A DNA stretch of 64,000 nt from Ardenticatena maritima. Its GTDB lineage: Bacteria; Chloroflexota; Anaerolineae; Ardenticatenales; Ardenticatenaceae. The DNA is taken from positions 124,001 to 188,000 of the forward strand of contig NZ_LGKN01000003.1 in NCBI RefSeq assembly GCF_001306175.1. The letters run 5' to 3'. Below, one piece after another: positions 17,524 to 25,268 of this stretch. The notes below the pieces were generated by a model that worked only from the letters and a program-made list of their open reading frames with translations, was not told where the DNA came from and did not search any database. The position numbers were made by a program, and so were the translations under genes. Each line of letters opens with the position of its first letter. Position 1 is the first letter of the stretch.

Positions 17524-18154
17524 CGTCTTTTCCTTCTCGTGCCCACCGTTCGAGAATTGCACGGATGTAGCGCCAGTTGCGTTTGTTGCGTTCCGCCGCC
17601 AACCGAAAGGCTTCCTGAATCCAGGTCTCGGGATATGTTGCGGCGGCTTCACGCAGTTCTTCGGCAATCACCGGTTGCAGAAGCCCGATGTTGTCTTCAT
17701 AGAGTTTGAAGATGAGTGGTCGCTCATCGGGTACGGTGGTTGGTTCGACAGGTTGTACCAACACGTTGGTTTGGCGCAAGCGGGCTTCAATCGCCGCTCG
17801 CGCCTGGCGTCCGCGTGCGGTGTTGAGAAAGTACCACGTTTCGCTTTGCCCTTTGTGTTCGACACGGAGCGCCAGCAGTGTGCCGCGATAGACGGCGCGT
17901 TCAAGGGCTTCCGCCAAGGTTTCTTCCGGCGGTTGCCCGGGGCGTTTGATGCTTTGGAGCAATACCCCGTCGGCTTGCAGTTCCGGCTCGCGAAGATAGG
18001 CGCGCTTGGGTTGGCGATAGAGGCGCCAAAAACAGTGTAGCGTCAGTTTCAACTCTGCCAAATCGTCAATGTGCGGTAGCAGTTCGCTGAAAAACAAATC
18101 CGGCAAAGGTGTGAAACGCAGGTTGCCGTCGGGAAACCCGTCGAAAGTCTTCAT
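17447..18154 (-). CDS. DnaD-domain primosomal protein
   Basis: The 235-residue protein has an N-terminal winged-helix-like region (FTPLPDLFFSELLPHIDDLAELKLTLH). Its C-terminal DnaD/DnaB_2 domain (about 150-215) is recognisable by YEDNIGLLQPVIAEELREA and the ending NWRYIRAILERW. DnaD proteins remodel DNA and help bring the helicase and its loader to the origin or to restart sites. It lies between dnaB (8 bp upstream) and the tandem DnaC-like gene (77-bp overlap), so the three probably form a primosome operon. The C-terminal tail (DETRRRFLDELE) is charged. A gene symbol is not given, because the equivalence with Bacillus DnaD is by domain only. Confidence 0.85.
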   Translation of the reverse strand: MKTFDGFPDGNLRFTPLPDLFFSELLPHIDDLAELKLTLHCFWRLYRQPKRAYLREPELQADGVLLQSIKRPGQPPEETLAEALERAVYRGTLLALRVEHKGQSETWYFLNTARGRQARAAIEARLRQTNVLVQPVEPTTVPDERPLIFKLYEDNIGLLQPVIAEELREAAATYPETWIQEAFRLAAERNKRNWRYIRAILERWAREGKDDERHPRHSGTESFDETRRRFLDELE

Positions 18155-18162
18155 GGCGCATC

Positions 18163-19545
18163 TCAGAAAATAATATCGTCCAGGTCGCCTTCAATGGGAC
18201 CAAAATCTTCTTCAACGTAAATGGTTTCGAGATTGCTGAATTTGGCGTTTTCGCGCACAAACCGCAATTCCACCACGCCGGTAGGACCGTTGCGGTGCTT
18301 CGCAACGATAATTTCGGCGATGTTGGGTTTGTCGGTCTCTTTATTGTACACCTCATCGCGGTAGATGAACATGACCACGTCGGCGTCCTGCTCAATGGAA
18401 CCACTTTCGCGCAGGTCGCTGAGCATGGGGCGCTTGTCGTGTCGGCTTTCGACCTGGCGGCTCAACTGCGAAAGCGCCAAAACCGGCACACGCAGTTCGC
18501 GCGCCAATGCTTTGAGCGAGCGGCTGATTTGCGAGATTTCTTGCACGCGGTTTTCGGTGCGCCCTACGCCGCGCATCAGCTGCAAGTAGTCCACGACTAT
18601 CAAGTCAAGCCCGTGCTCGCTGGCGACGCGGCGGGCTTTGGTGCGCAGTTCGATAGGGCTGATGGCGGGGGTTTCATCAATGAAGATGCGGGTGTTGCGC
18701 AACGTATCCACCGCCATTGAGACACGCTGCAAATCTTCTTCGGTGATGGGACCGACACGCAGCTTTTGGGCGTTGATGCCGGTTTGGCTGGAAACAAGGC
18801 GTTGCACCAGCTGGTCGGCGCTCATTTCCAGGCTGAAGAACGCCACACGCGCGTTTTGTTGCAGGGCGACGTTCTCGGTAATCGAAAGCGAGAACGCGGT
18901 TTTCCCCATGCTGGGGCGGGCGGCGAGAATGATGAGGTCGCCCGGCTGAAAACCGCCCAGCAGGCGGTCCAGGTCGGTAAAGCCGGTGGGCAACCCGACC
19001 GGGTGGCGTTCGATGAACAGCTTTTCGACCTGCTCATAAAATTCGCCCAGAATTTGCTGGATGGGAATCATCGCGCCGGTCAGGCGGTGTTGTGAGACGG
19101 CAAAGAGCAACGACTCGGCGCGGTCGATGATTTCGGAGATATCGTCCTCGCTGTTTTCGTAGGCGAGGCGGGCGATGTTTTCGGCGGCTTCAATCAGGCG
19201 ACGGAGCACCGCATTGCGTTCGACGATGCGCCCGTAATGTTCGATGTGCAGGGCGGTGGGGACTTTGAGCGCCAGTTCGTGGATGGCGGCGATGCCTCCC
19301 ACGTCGCTGAGCCGCCCCATGCGCTCCAATTCGTCGGCAATCGTCAATTCGTCGGCGGGTTCATCGCGCTCATGCAGATTGAGGAGCGCCTCGTAAATCC
19401 AGCGATGTTTTTCGCGGTAAAAGTCTTCGGGGCGCAAAAACGGTGCTATTTTGGTAATCGCCTCAGGGTCAATGAGCATTGCCCCCAAGACGGCTTCTTC
19501 GGCTTCGATGTTGTATGGCAAAATGCGCGTTGGGCGTTCAGTCAT
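18163..19545 (-). CDS. dnaB: Replicative DNA helicase
   Basis: The 460-residue protein is full length for DnaB. The N-terminal helicase-binding domain starts with LPYNIEAEEAVLGAMLIDPEA. The RecA-like motor domain has Walker A ARPSMGKTAFSLS, the Walker B strand LIVVDYLQLM, and the arginine-finger region QEISQISRSLKALA. It unwinds DNA at the replication fork as a hexamer. No intein interrupts it. It is the first gene of the dnaB-dnaD-DnaC-like unit. Confidence 0.97.
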   Translation of the reverse strand: MTERPTRILPYNIEAEEAVLGAMLIDPEAITKIAPFLRPEDFYREKHRWIYEALLNLHERDEPADELTIADELERMGRLSDVGGIAAIHELALKVPTALHIEHYGRIVERNAVLRRLIEAAENIARLAYENSEDDISEIIDRAESLLFAVSQHRLTGAMIPIQQILGEFYEQVEKLFIERHPVGLPTGFTDLDRLLGGFQPGDLIILAARPSMGKTAFSLSITENVALQQNARVAFFSLEMSADQLVQRLVSSQTGINAQKLRVGPITEEDLQRVSMAVDTLRNTRIFIDETPAISPIELRTKARRVASEHGLDLIVVDYLQLMRGVGRTENRVQEISQISRSLKALARELRVPVLALSQLSRQVESRHDKRPMLSDLRESGSIEQDADVVMFIYRDEVYNKETDKPNIAEIIVAKHRNGPTGVVELRFVRENAKFSNLETIYVEEDFGPIEGDLDDIIF

Positions 19546-19610
19546 GGCATGTTTCTCAAAAACAAATTTGTTTCAATCAACCGTATGAGCGTTTGATGAC
19601 ACAAACAAAT

Positions 19611-19647
19611 GAGGCGCGTTCAATTGGGTGGGGCTTGAACGCGCCTC
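19611..19647 (-). terminator. Terminator after the bifunctional nuclease gene
   Basis: GAGGCGCGTTCAA pairs with TTGAACGCGCCTC across an 11-nt loop, followed on the minus strand by ATTTGTTTGTG. A second small hairpin (GCAAGGG / CCCTTGC) lies just after the stop at 19672. Confidence 0.7.
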
Positions 19648-19671
19648 GTGCAAGGGAAACCCCCTTGCAGA

Positions 19672-20166
19672 TTATTCGTCGTCGAAGTCAATGTCCAGGC
19701 TTTCGACGAAATCCTTGAAGACGGAAAGCTTTTCTTCTTCTTCGGGCGAAAGTTCTTCGTGCCCAGGTTCAGGTGTGATGCCGGCTTCGTCCATGACATG
19801 CTCTTCGACAAAGATGGGCGCATTGACGCGCACAGCAAGGGCGATGGCGTCGCTCGGACGCGAGTCAATGGCGATTGTCTCGCCGTTCACGTCGAGCATG
19901 ATGTTGGCGTAAAAGGTGTCATCGCGCAGGTCGTTGACGACGATGTATTCAACGCGAGCGCCAAGCGTTTCGATGACGTTTTTGAGCAAGTCATGGGTTA
20001 GAGGGCGCGCGACACGAATACCTTGCAGGCTCAACGTAATGGCGTCGGCTTCATAGGGACCAATCCAAATGGCAAGATGCCGCTCGCCTTCCTGCTCTTT
20101 GAGCACCACAATGCGGTGCTGAGAAATGAGACTGACGCGAATGCTATCAATTGTGACCGGAATCAT
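19672..20166 (-). CDS. Bifunctional nuclease (BFN / DUF151) family protein
   Basis: The 164-residue protein has the BFN domain: [45 protein letters not shown] and the highly conserved [13 protein letters not shown]. The C-terminus adds an acidic tail ([25 protein letters not shown] in two pieces) often seen in this family. Characterised relatives cleave DNA and RNA. The biological role in bacteria is uncertain. The gene stands alone between terminators, with a GAGAGG-like ribosome site. Confidence 0.9.
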   Translation of the reverse strand: MIPVTIDSIRVSLISQHRIVVLKEQEGERHLAIWIGPYEADAITLSLQGIRVARPLTHDLLKNVIETLGARVEYIVVNDLRDDTFYANIMLDVNGETIAIDSRPSDAIALAVRVNAPIFVEEHVMDEAGITPEPGHEELSPEEEEKLSVFKDFVESLDIDFDDE

Positions 20167-20267
20167 AGCGCCCTCTCCTTTATGGGTTCACAAGGGAAGT
20201 TGCTCGGTGCAAATAGTATACCACAGCCGGCGCTCGGCTTCAAGCATTTGCCTGCTTGACCGACAAA

Positions 20268-20298
20268 GCAACACCCCCGTTGATGACGGGGGTGTTGC
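20268..20298 (-). terminator. Terminator after the DsbA-like gene
   Basis: GCAACACCCCCGT and ACGGGGGTGTTGC form a near-perfect stem with a short loop just beyond the stop at 20305. On the minus strand it is followed by TTTGTCGG, so the T run is short. Confidence 0.7.
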
Positions 20299-20304
20299 GG
20301 TGAA

Positions 20305-21009
20305 TCATGGCAAGGCGGCTTCGATGCGCTGGCGGAACTGGTCTTCGGGCAGTGCGCCTTCGATTTTTTGCCCGTTGATGAAGAAGGTCGGTGTGGCGAC
20401 AACGCCTTCGCTGTTGGCTTCGCGTGTCAACCGCTGGACTTCCGCCAGGTATTTTTGGCTGTCCAGACATTCGGCGAAAACGTCCAGGTCAAGCCCAACC
20501 TCGGTGGCGTATTCTTTCAGCCGCACGTCGGTGAAGGCGCTGCGCCCGTATTGCTCCTGGGCGCGGAACAGACGGTCGTGATAGGGCCAGAACATGCCTT
20601 GTTCCTGTGCACAGAGGGCGGCTTGCGTTGCCATAACAGTCGGTTCGCCCAGGAAGGCGACGGGGTGCACTTCAAAACGCACTTGCCCCTGCTCTACGTA
20701 TTCCAGAATGGGGTCCAGCAGTGTTTTGTGTGCCGTCAGACAGTGGGGGCATGAGTAGTCGCTAAATTCGACGATTTTGACCGGCGCGTCTTCGGGACCG
20801 ACGGCGCGTCCCACAGCCCCCAACTCGGCAAAGCGCCCACTGACAGCCTGCACATCAGGCGCTGATGCCCCACTGCGGTTGGCGAAGAACGCCAGCAAGA
20901 TGATCAGCACGAACAAAAGCCCCCCGCTCCCCAGCCAGAAAGCCGGTTTTTGGAAAATATCTTGTTGTTTTGTGGGCGATTGAGTTTTTTGACGTTTGAC
21001 TTTGGCCAC
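20305..21009 (-). CDS. Membrane-anchored DsbA/thioredoxin-like protein
   Basis: The 234-residue protein has a Lys/Gln-rich cytoplasmic N-terminus, one transmembrane anchor (WLGSGGLLFVLIILLAFFA), and an extracytoplasmic thioredoxin fold of the DsbA/DsbG type. The redox motif is CPHC in FSDYSCPHCLTAHK, and the cis-Pro loop reads VVATPTFFING. It probably makes or reshuffles disulfides in exported proteins. A GTG start at 21009 is chosen because a strong AAGGAGGAG lies 6 bp upstream. The in-frame ATG at 21051 would overlap moeA and has no such site. It follows moeA closely on the same strand. Confidence 0.9.
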   Translation of the reverse strand: MAKVKRQKTQSPTKQQDIFQKPAFWLGSGGLLFVLIILLAFFANRSGASAPDVQAVSGRFAELGAVGRAVGPEDAPVKIVEFSDYSCPHCLTAHKTLLDPILEYVEQGQVRFEVHPVAFLGEPTVMATQAALCAQEQGMFWPYHDRLFRAQEQYGRSAFTDVRLKEYATEVGLDLDVFAECLDSQKYLAEVQRLTREANSEGVVATPTFFINGQKIEGALPEDQFRQRIEAALP

Positions 21010-21047
21010 AGAATACTCCTCCTTTTGCAAAATGTTGGGGTATCGCC

Positions 21048-22385
21048 TCATGCCTCGTACTGAGCGACCGTTGGGTCAATCAGCGGCAAGGCATGTTCGG
21101 GCACATCCAAAAGTTCGACCTCAATCCACGTCCCAGCGGGGACATGGGCGGTCGTTTCGGGTATGATAGCGAAAGCATTTGCCCAGACAAGCGCACTCAG
21201 GATGCCGGAACCTTGCACGCGCAGGCTGTCGCCTTTGGTGCTGACGCGCAACTCACCGCTTTCGGCGTCACGCCAGACACGGGCGCGCATGTAGTGCCGC
21301 CGACCGCTGTTGCGGACATCTTCTTGCAAACGGGCTTTGATGGTGGGGCGCAGAATTGGCGTGAGCCCGGCCATTTTGCGGATGGCGGGGCGCGCAAAGA
21401 CTTCAAACGCCACATACGCCGCCACCGGGTTGCCGGGCAACCCCAGCAGGGGCACGGAGCGCCCATCGGGGGCGCGCAGCAAGCCAAAGGCGAGCGGTTT
21501 TCCCGGCTTGATGCTCACTTGCCAGAAGTGCATTTCGCCTTCGGCAGCCAGCACGTGCTTGACGAAATCGTAATCGCCGACGGAGACGCCGGCTGAGGTG
21601 ATGAGCATGTCCACGCCCAGCGCAAGCGCTTCGTGCACTTTGCCGGTCAACGCTTCAACGGTATCGCGGGCAATGCCGAGCGGCACCGGAATTCCCCCTG
21701 CGCGGCGCACCAGGGCAGCGTTGACATACTCGTTGGAGTTGCGAATTTTCCCTGGCGCGAGTGGTTCTCCCGGTTGCACCAACTCGTCGCCGGTCGCCAA
21801 AATGCCCACGCGCGGCTGGCGCACGCACGGCACTTCGGGGAAGCCCAACGAAGCGAGCACGCCCAACCCCGCCGGGGTCAGCCGTGTGCCGGCGGGCAGC
21901 ACGACCGTGCCTTGGCGCACGTCTTCGCCGGCTTCGCGCACGTTGTCGCCGGGGCGCACGGGGTTCAAAATGGCAACCTGTTCGGGGGGACGCTCTTCGG
22001 GCGCCCATGTATCGCTGGTTTCCTCAAAGCGCACCACAGCGTCGGCGCCTTCGGGCACCGGCGCGCCGGTCATGATGCGCATGGCTTCGCCTGCACGAAG
22101 CGGGCGGGTGGGCGTTCCGCCTGCGGCAATCGTCGCGACGACGCGCAGGAAAACCGGTTGGTCGGGGGTGGCGTGTTGGACGTCGGCGGCTTGCACAGCG
22201 TAGCCGTCCATGGCGGAGTTGCGAAAGGGGGGGACATCGTGCGGGGCGCGGATATCCTCGGCGAGGACACGCCCCAGCGCCTCATGCAGTGCGATGCGTT
22301 CCGCCGGCAGGCGTTGAAACGCAGTGAGAATGTCGCGGCGGGCTTCTTCGACGGTACGATGTTCAACGACGGGTGTTTTGTTCAT
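21048..22385 (-). CDS. moeA: Molybdopterin molybdenumtransferase
   Basis: The 445-residue protein has the MoeA N-terminal domains (ALGRVLAEDIRAPHDVPPFRNSAMDGYA), the MoaB/MogA-like domain with TSAGVSVGDYDFVK and GLPGNPVAAYV, and the C-terminal beta domain. It inserts molybdate into adenylylated molybdopterin in the cytoplasm. This serves the SUOX-like molybdoenzyme encoded at 31.5 kb. It ends 38 bp before the GTG of the DsbA-like gene, so the two may be cotranscribed. The HxlR regulator gene lies 18 bp upstream on the same strand. Confidence 0.95.
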   Translation of the reverse strand: MNKTPVVEHRTVEEARRDILTAFQRLPAERIALHEALGRVLAEDIRAPHDVPPFRNSAMDGYAVQAADVQHATPDQPVFLRVVATIAAGGTPTRPLRAGEAMRIMTGAPVPEGADAVVRFEETSDTWAPEERPPEQVAILNPVRPGDNVREAGEDVRQGTVVLPAGTRLTPAGLGVLASLGFPEVPCVRQPRVGILATGDELVQPGEPLAPGKIRNSNEYVNAALVRRAGGIPVPLGIARDTVEALTGKVHEALALGVDMLITSAGVSVGDYDFVKHVLAAEGEMHFWQVSIKPGKPLAFGLLRAPDGRSVPLLGLPGNPVAAYVAFEVFARPAIRKMAGLTPILRPTIKARLQEDVRNSGRRHYMRARVWRDAESGELRVSTKGDSLRVQGSGILSALVWANAFAIIPETTAHVPAGTWIEVELLDVPEHALPLIDPTVAQYEA

Positions 22386-22403
22386 GGATACCTCGCAATC
22401 CAG

Positions 22404-22739
22404 TTATGTTTTCAGCCACGTTTCGCCGTATTCTTGCAGTTGGGCGATGATGGGCACCAGCGCGCGCCCTTTTTCGGTCAGGCTGTATTCCACGTGCGGC
22501 GGGGTTTCGGGAATGACGGTGCGCGCCACAATGCCTTCCTGTTCCAAAAATTTGAGCCGCGCCGAGAGGGTGCGCGGGCTGATGTTGGCGATGGCGTTGC
22601 GCAGTTCGTTGAAACGGCGCGCCTCTTCGCGGAGTTCGCGCAGAATGAGCAAAACCCAGGGGTCGCCGACAAGCGCCGCCGCACGCGCAATGGGGCATTT
22701 GGATTGAGAAAGTTGATGCTCGGTCTTTTTATGGGGCAT
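22404..22739 (-). CDS. HxlR-family transcriptional regulator
   Basis: The protein has about 111 residues and one winged helix-turn-helix of the HxlR type: CPIARAAALVGDPWVLLILR, FNELRNAIANISPRTLSARL and the wing PPHVEYSLTEKGRAL. HxlR proteins act as dimers and often sense redox or electrophile stress through a Cys near the N-terminus; a Cys is present just before PIARA. ATG 22739 is used; a GTG at 22751 is also possible. It is 18 bp upstream of moeA on the same strand, so it may autoregulate that unit. Confidence 0.9.
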   Translation of the reverse strand: MPHKKTEHQLSQSKCPIARAAALVGDPWVLLILRELREEARRFNELRNAIANISPRTLSARLKFLEQEGIVARTVIPETPPHVEYSLTEKGRALVPIIAQLQEYGETWLKT

Positions 22740-22890
22740 GGTTGTATCCACCCACGTGCGAAATCGGTGTTGGATACCGACATCATATTCAAGCCGCGCC
22801 TGTTGCCAAGTTTCAAATTGGTAGCAAGTAGCACGTGGGGGGTGCGCCCTTTCCAGGTGGTGCTTTTTTTCATGGAAAAGCGCAGGTGAG

Positions 22891-22938
22891 TATAATGAAA
22901 GGTGCTACTTGACAGAATGTTGACAATCGAAGGTTGTC
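22891..22938 (+). promoter_or_regulatory. Promoter and possible operator of the WYL regulator
   Basis: TATAAT lies at 22891-22896 with a weak -35 (TTTCAT) 17 bp upstream. Downstream there are two direct TTGACA copies 11 bp apart (22909 and 22920). An inverted repeat GACAA-N7-TTGTC follows (22922-22938), next to the start codon. Autoregulation by the WYL protein is an inference. Confidence 0.45.
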
Positions 22939-22951
22939 GAGGATACCCCCC

Positions 22952-23962
22952 ATGTCTGAGTCTATTCGCGATAAGCAAGCCCGTTTGTTCCGCCTCACCC
23001 ATTTGCTCTATCGGCACCCCCAGGGGTTGCGCGTGCGCGACATTGCCGAGATGTTTGGTGTTTCGGTGCGCACCATTCAGCGCGATTTGAAGGCGCTGGA
23101 AGAGGCGGGCGTGCCGTTGTGGAGCACCGAGGATGAAGAGCCCAACGCCCCCCGCTATGGGATTGTGGAAGGGTTTTATATTCCCCCGTTGCAGTTGACA
23201 CTGAGCGAAGCCACGGCGCTCTATCTGGCGGCGCGGCTCTTTTGCCGCAACGCCGATGAAAGCACGCCGGAGATTGCGCAAGCCTTTGCCCAACTGGCAA
23301 CGGTTTTGCCGGAAACGCTGGCGCGCGCCTTGCAGGATACCATTCAGGATTTGACGAAGCGCGGCGAAGACCGCCAGTTTCGCCATGTGTTGGAAACGCT
23401 GGCTTTGGGCTGGGCGACCGGGCGAAAGGTGCGCATTCGCTACCGGGCGGCATCGCGTGAGGAGAGCCGCGAGCATGTGATTGCCCCTTATCTGCTGGAA
23501 CCGGGCAACAAAACGGTCTATGTGCTGGCGCGTCTGGAAGGGCGCGATGACCGCGAGCCGCTTATTGTCACATTCAAGATGGAGCGCATTTTGCAGGCGC
23601 AACTGCTCGATGAGACCTATGAACTCCCCGAAGATTTCTTGCCGTCCTCAGTCTTGCGGCATGCGTGGGGCATTATCTGGAATGACGAGGTCGAAGAGGT
23701 GGTGCTGCGGTTTGCGCCCGAAGTGGCGCGGCGCGTGGATGAAAGTATCTGGCACCCGTCGCAGGTGGTTGAACCGTTGCCCGATGGCGGGCGGTTGATG
23801 CGGTTGCGCGTGAGTGGAACGCTCGAAATCGAGCCCTGGATCAAGTCGTGGGGGGCGGCGGTGGAAGTGCTGGAACCGGCCTCTTTGCGGCGCAAACTGG
23901 CGGAAGAAGCGCGACAATTGGCGGCTTTGTACGCTGATGAGCAAGATGCGCAAGGCGCATGA
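22952..23962 (+). CDS. WYL-domain transcriptional regulator
   Basis: The 336-residue protein has an N-terminal winged HTH (LRVRDIAEMFGVSVRTIQRDLKAL, about residues 20-60), a WYL domain (about 140-220, starting near ATGRKVRIRYRAAS), and a C-terminal WCX domain ending in WIKSWGAAVEVLEP. WYL regulators sense a ligand, sometimes nucleotides or single-stranded DNA, and control stress or defence genes. ATG 22952 is used instead of an upstream TTG. It is divergent from the HxlR gene and convergent with the PRC/BON gene. Its target is not apparent. Confidence 0.9.
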   Translation: MSESIRDKQARLFRLTHLLYRHPQGLRVRDIAEMFGVSVRTIQRDLKALEEAGVPLWSTEDEEPNAPRYGIVEGFYIPPLQLTLSEATALYLAARLFCRNADESTPEIAQAFAQLATVLPETLARALQDTIQDLTKRGEDRQFRHVLETLALGWATGRKVRIRYRAASREESREHVIAPYLLEPGNKTVYVLARLEGRDDREPLIVTFKMERILQAQLLDETYELPEDFLPSSVLRHAWGIIWNDEVEEVVLRFAPEVARRVDESIWHPSQVVEPLPDGGRLMRLRVSGTLEIEPWIKSWGAAVEVLEPASLRRKLAEEARQLAALYADEQDAQGA

Positions 23963-23986
23963 TGCCGTGAGGGGCGAAAGCAAAAC

Positions 23987-24015
23987 AGCCCGCTTGGTTT
24001 GCAAGCGGGCTGGCG
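23987..24015. terminator. Terminator between the WYL and PRC/BON genes
   Basis: AGCCCGCTTG and CAAGCGGGCT form a 10-bp stem with a 5-nt loop between convergent genes. T-rich DNA flanks both sides. Confidence 0.7.
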
Positions 24016-24031
24016 TTCTTTTAGGGCGCGT

Positions 24032-25108
24032 TTAGCGCATGACGATGACGGGCAACGGTTCTTCTTTGAACGCGTCCGGGTCAACGGTGATGTGGTCAAT
24101 CACGGCGGCAATGCCGGGCGTTTGCCGCACGATTTTCAGGATGAGGTCCTGGATGGTTTCATGCGGCACCGTGCCGATGACCGTTGCCACGCGGTTGTTG
24201 ACCACCACGTCCACCGGATAGAGCCCCGCCACGGGGTCGGCGAGCAACCGCGACTGCACGCGCAATTCAAGTTCGCGGTCGGTGGTGATTTCATTGGTGA
24301 CGCTCAGCACGCCTTCCACCTTGCGCACAGCGGCTTCGATGCGGCGGCGGTCTTCAGGCGAGTGGGTATGCCCGCGCACCAGCACGTGCCCTTTGTCCAC
24401 AAAGACGCTCAGGGCGTCCACCGGAATGCCCAGCGCCTCAATGGCTTCGCGCACCGCTTCGCCCAATTTGATGTCGGGTGTGCGCGGCGTGTAGGGCGGC
24501 AGGGCGTGCAACTCTTTCTTCTCCATGTCGAGTGTGATGGCTTGATGTTGCCACTCTTGCACCTTTTCAGCCGGCACCACGACGCGCCGCTTGCGAATGC
24601 CGGGCAGGCGAACGACCACGTAGAGCGGTTGCATGGTCGCCGGGTCAATCGCGATGTGGTCAATCGTCCCCACACGTTCGCCATCTTTGGTGTAGACCGC
24701 CGAGCCGCGCCCCACCAGCAGCGTTTCTTCGCCGACGCCCCGGTCAATGTGCAGGCGCACCGTCGGGCGAGGGAGTTCTTTGAGCGTTGGACCGGCGTAT
24801 GGGTCGGACCAGATGAGCACGTTTTGGGCGTTGTAGCCGGTTTCGTTTGCCCACTCCGGCGTGCTGAATTCCTTGTGTTCAAAGATGCGGCAGTTGCGCA
24901 CAAATTCGCTATCCACAGAGAGATGCACGGTGCCGTCTTCATCCACACGCTCGATATGGCGGGCGGAGATAACACGCGCCCGTTTGAAGATGGTGCCGCT
25001 TTCCACAACAATATCGCTCACCGCGCGCGTGCGCGAGTCGAGAATCACGTATTTCAACGTGCCGATTTCACCGTCGGTAGCGAGAACGGGTGCTCCGATA
25101 CGCAGCAT
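24032..25108 (-). CDS. PRC-barrel and BON domain protein
   Basis: The 358-residue protein appears to contain two PRC-barrel-like units and two BON units. The first PRC unit (residues 1 to about 85) starts MLRIGAPVLATDGEIGTLKY. The second (about 130-180) includes GSAVYTKDGERVGTIDHIA. The BON units (about 215-275 and 285-350) include VDALSVFVDKGHVLVRGHT and VNNRVATVIGTVPHETIQDL. PRC barrels bind protein or RNA partners; BON domains bind membranes or lipids and are usually exported. There is no signal peptide here, so it is predicted to be cytoplasmic or membrane-associated. The combination suggests a stress-related envelope or scaffold role, but no specific function can be assigned. Confidence 0.75.
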   Translation of the reverse strand: MLRIGAPVLATDGEIGTLKYVILDSRTRAVSDIVVESGTIFKRARVISARHIERVDEDGTVHLSVDSEFVRNCRIFEHKEFSTPEWANETGYNAQNVLIWSDPYAGPTLKELPRPTVRLHIDRGVGEETLLVGRGSAVYTKDGERVGTIDHIAIDPATMQPLYVVVRLPGIRKRRVVVPAEKVQEWQHQAITLDMEKKELHALPPYTPRTPDIKLGEAVREAIEALGIPVDALSVFVDKGHVLVRGHTHSPEDRRRIEAAVRKVEGVLSVTNEITTDRELELRVQSRLLADPVAGLYPVDVVVNNRVATVIGTVPHETIQDLILKIVRQTPGIAAVIDHITVDPDAFKEEPLPVIVMR

Positions 25109-25268
25109 GGCGTTTCACCTCCTCTTGCGTTGGCTTATCGTCTGCAAGATAGGGGGGAAGTATTGGAACAATGTTGGAAAACTTGTAATCCCCTGTTAGA
25201 AGGTGCTGTTTTTTTGACATTCAGGCGGCTTTTCGTAAGGTGCCCTTTTGTCAGCAAGGAGCAATGAG

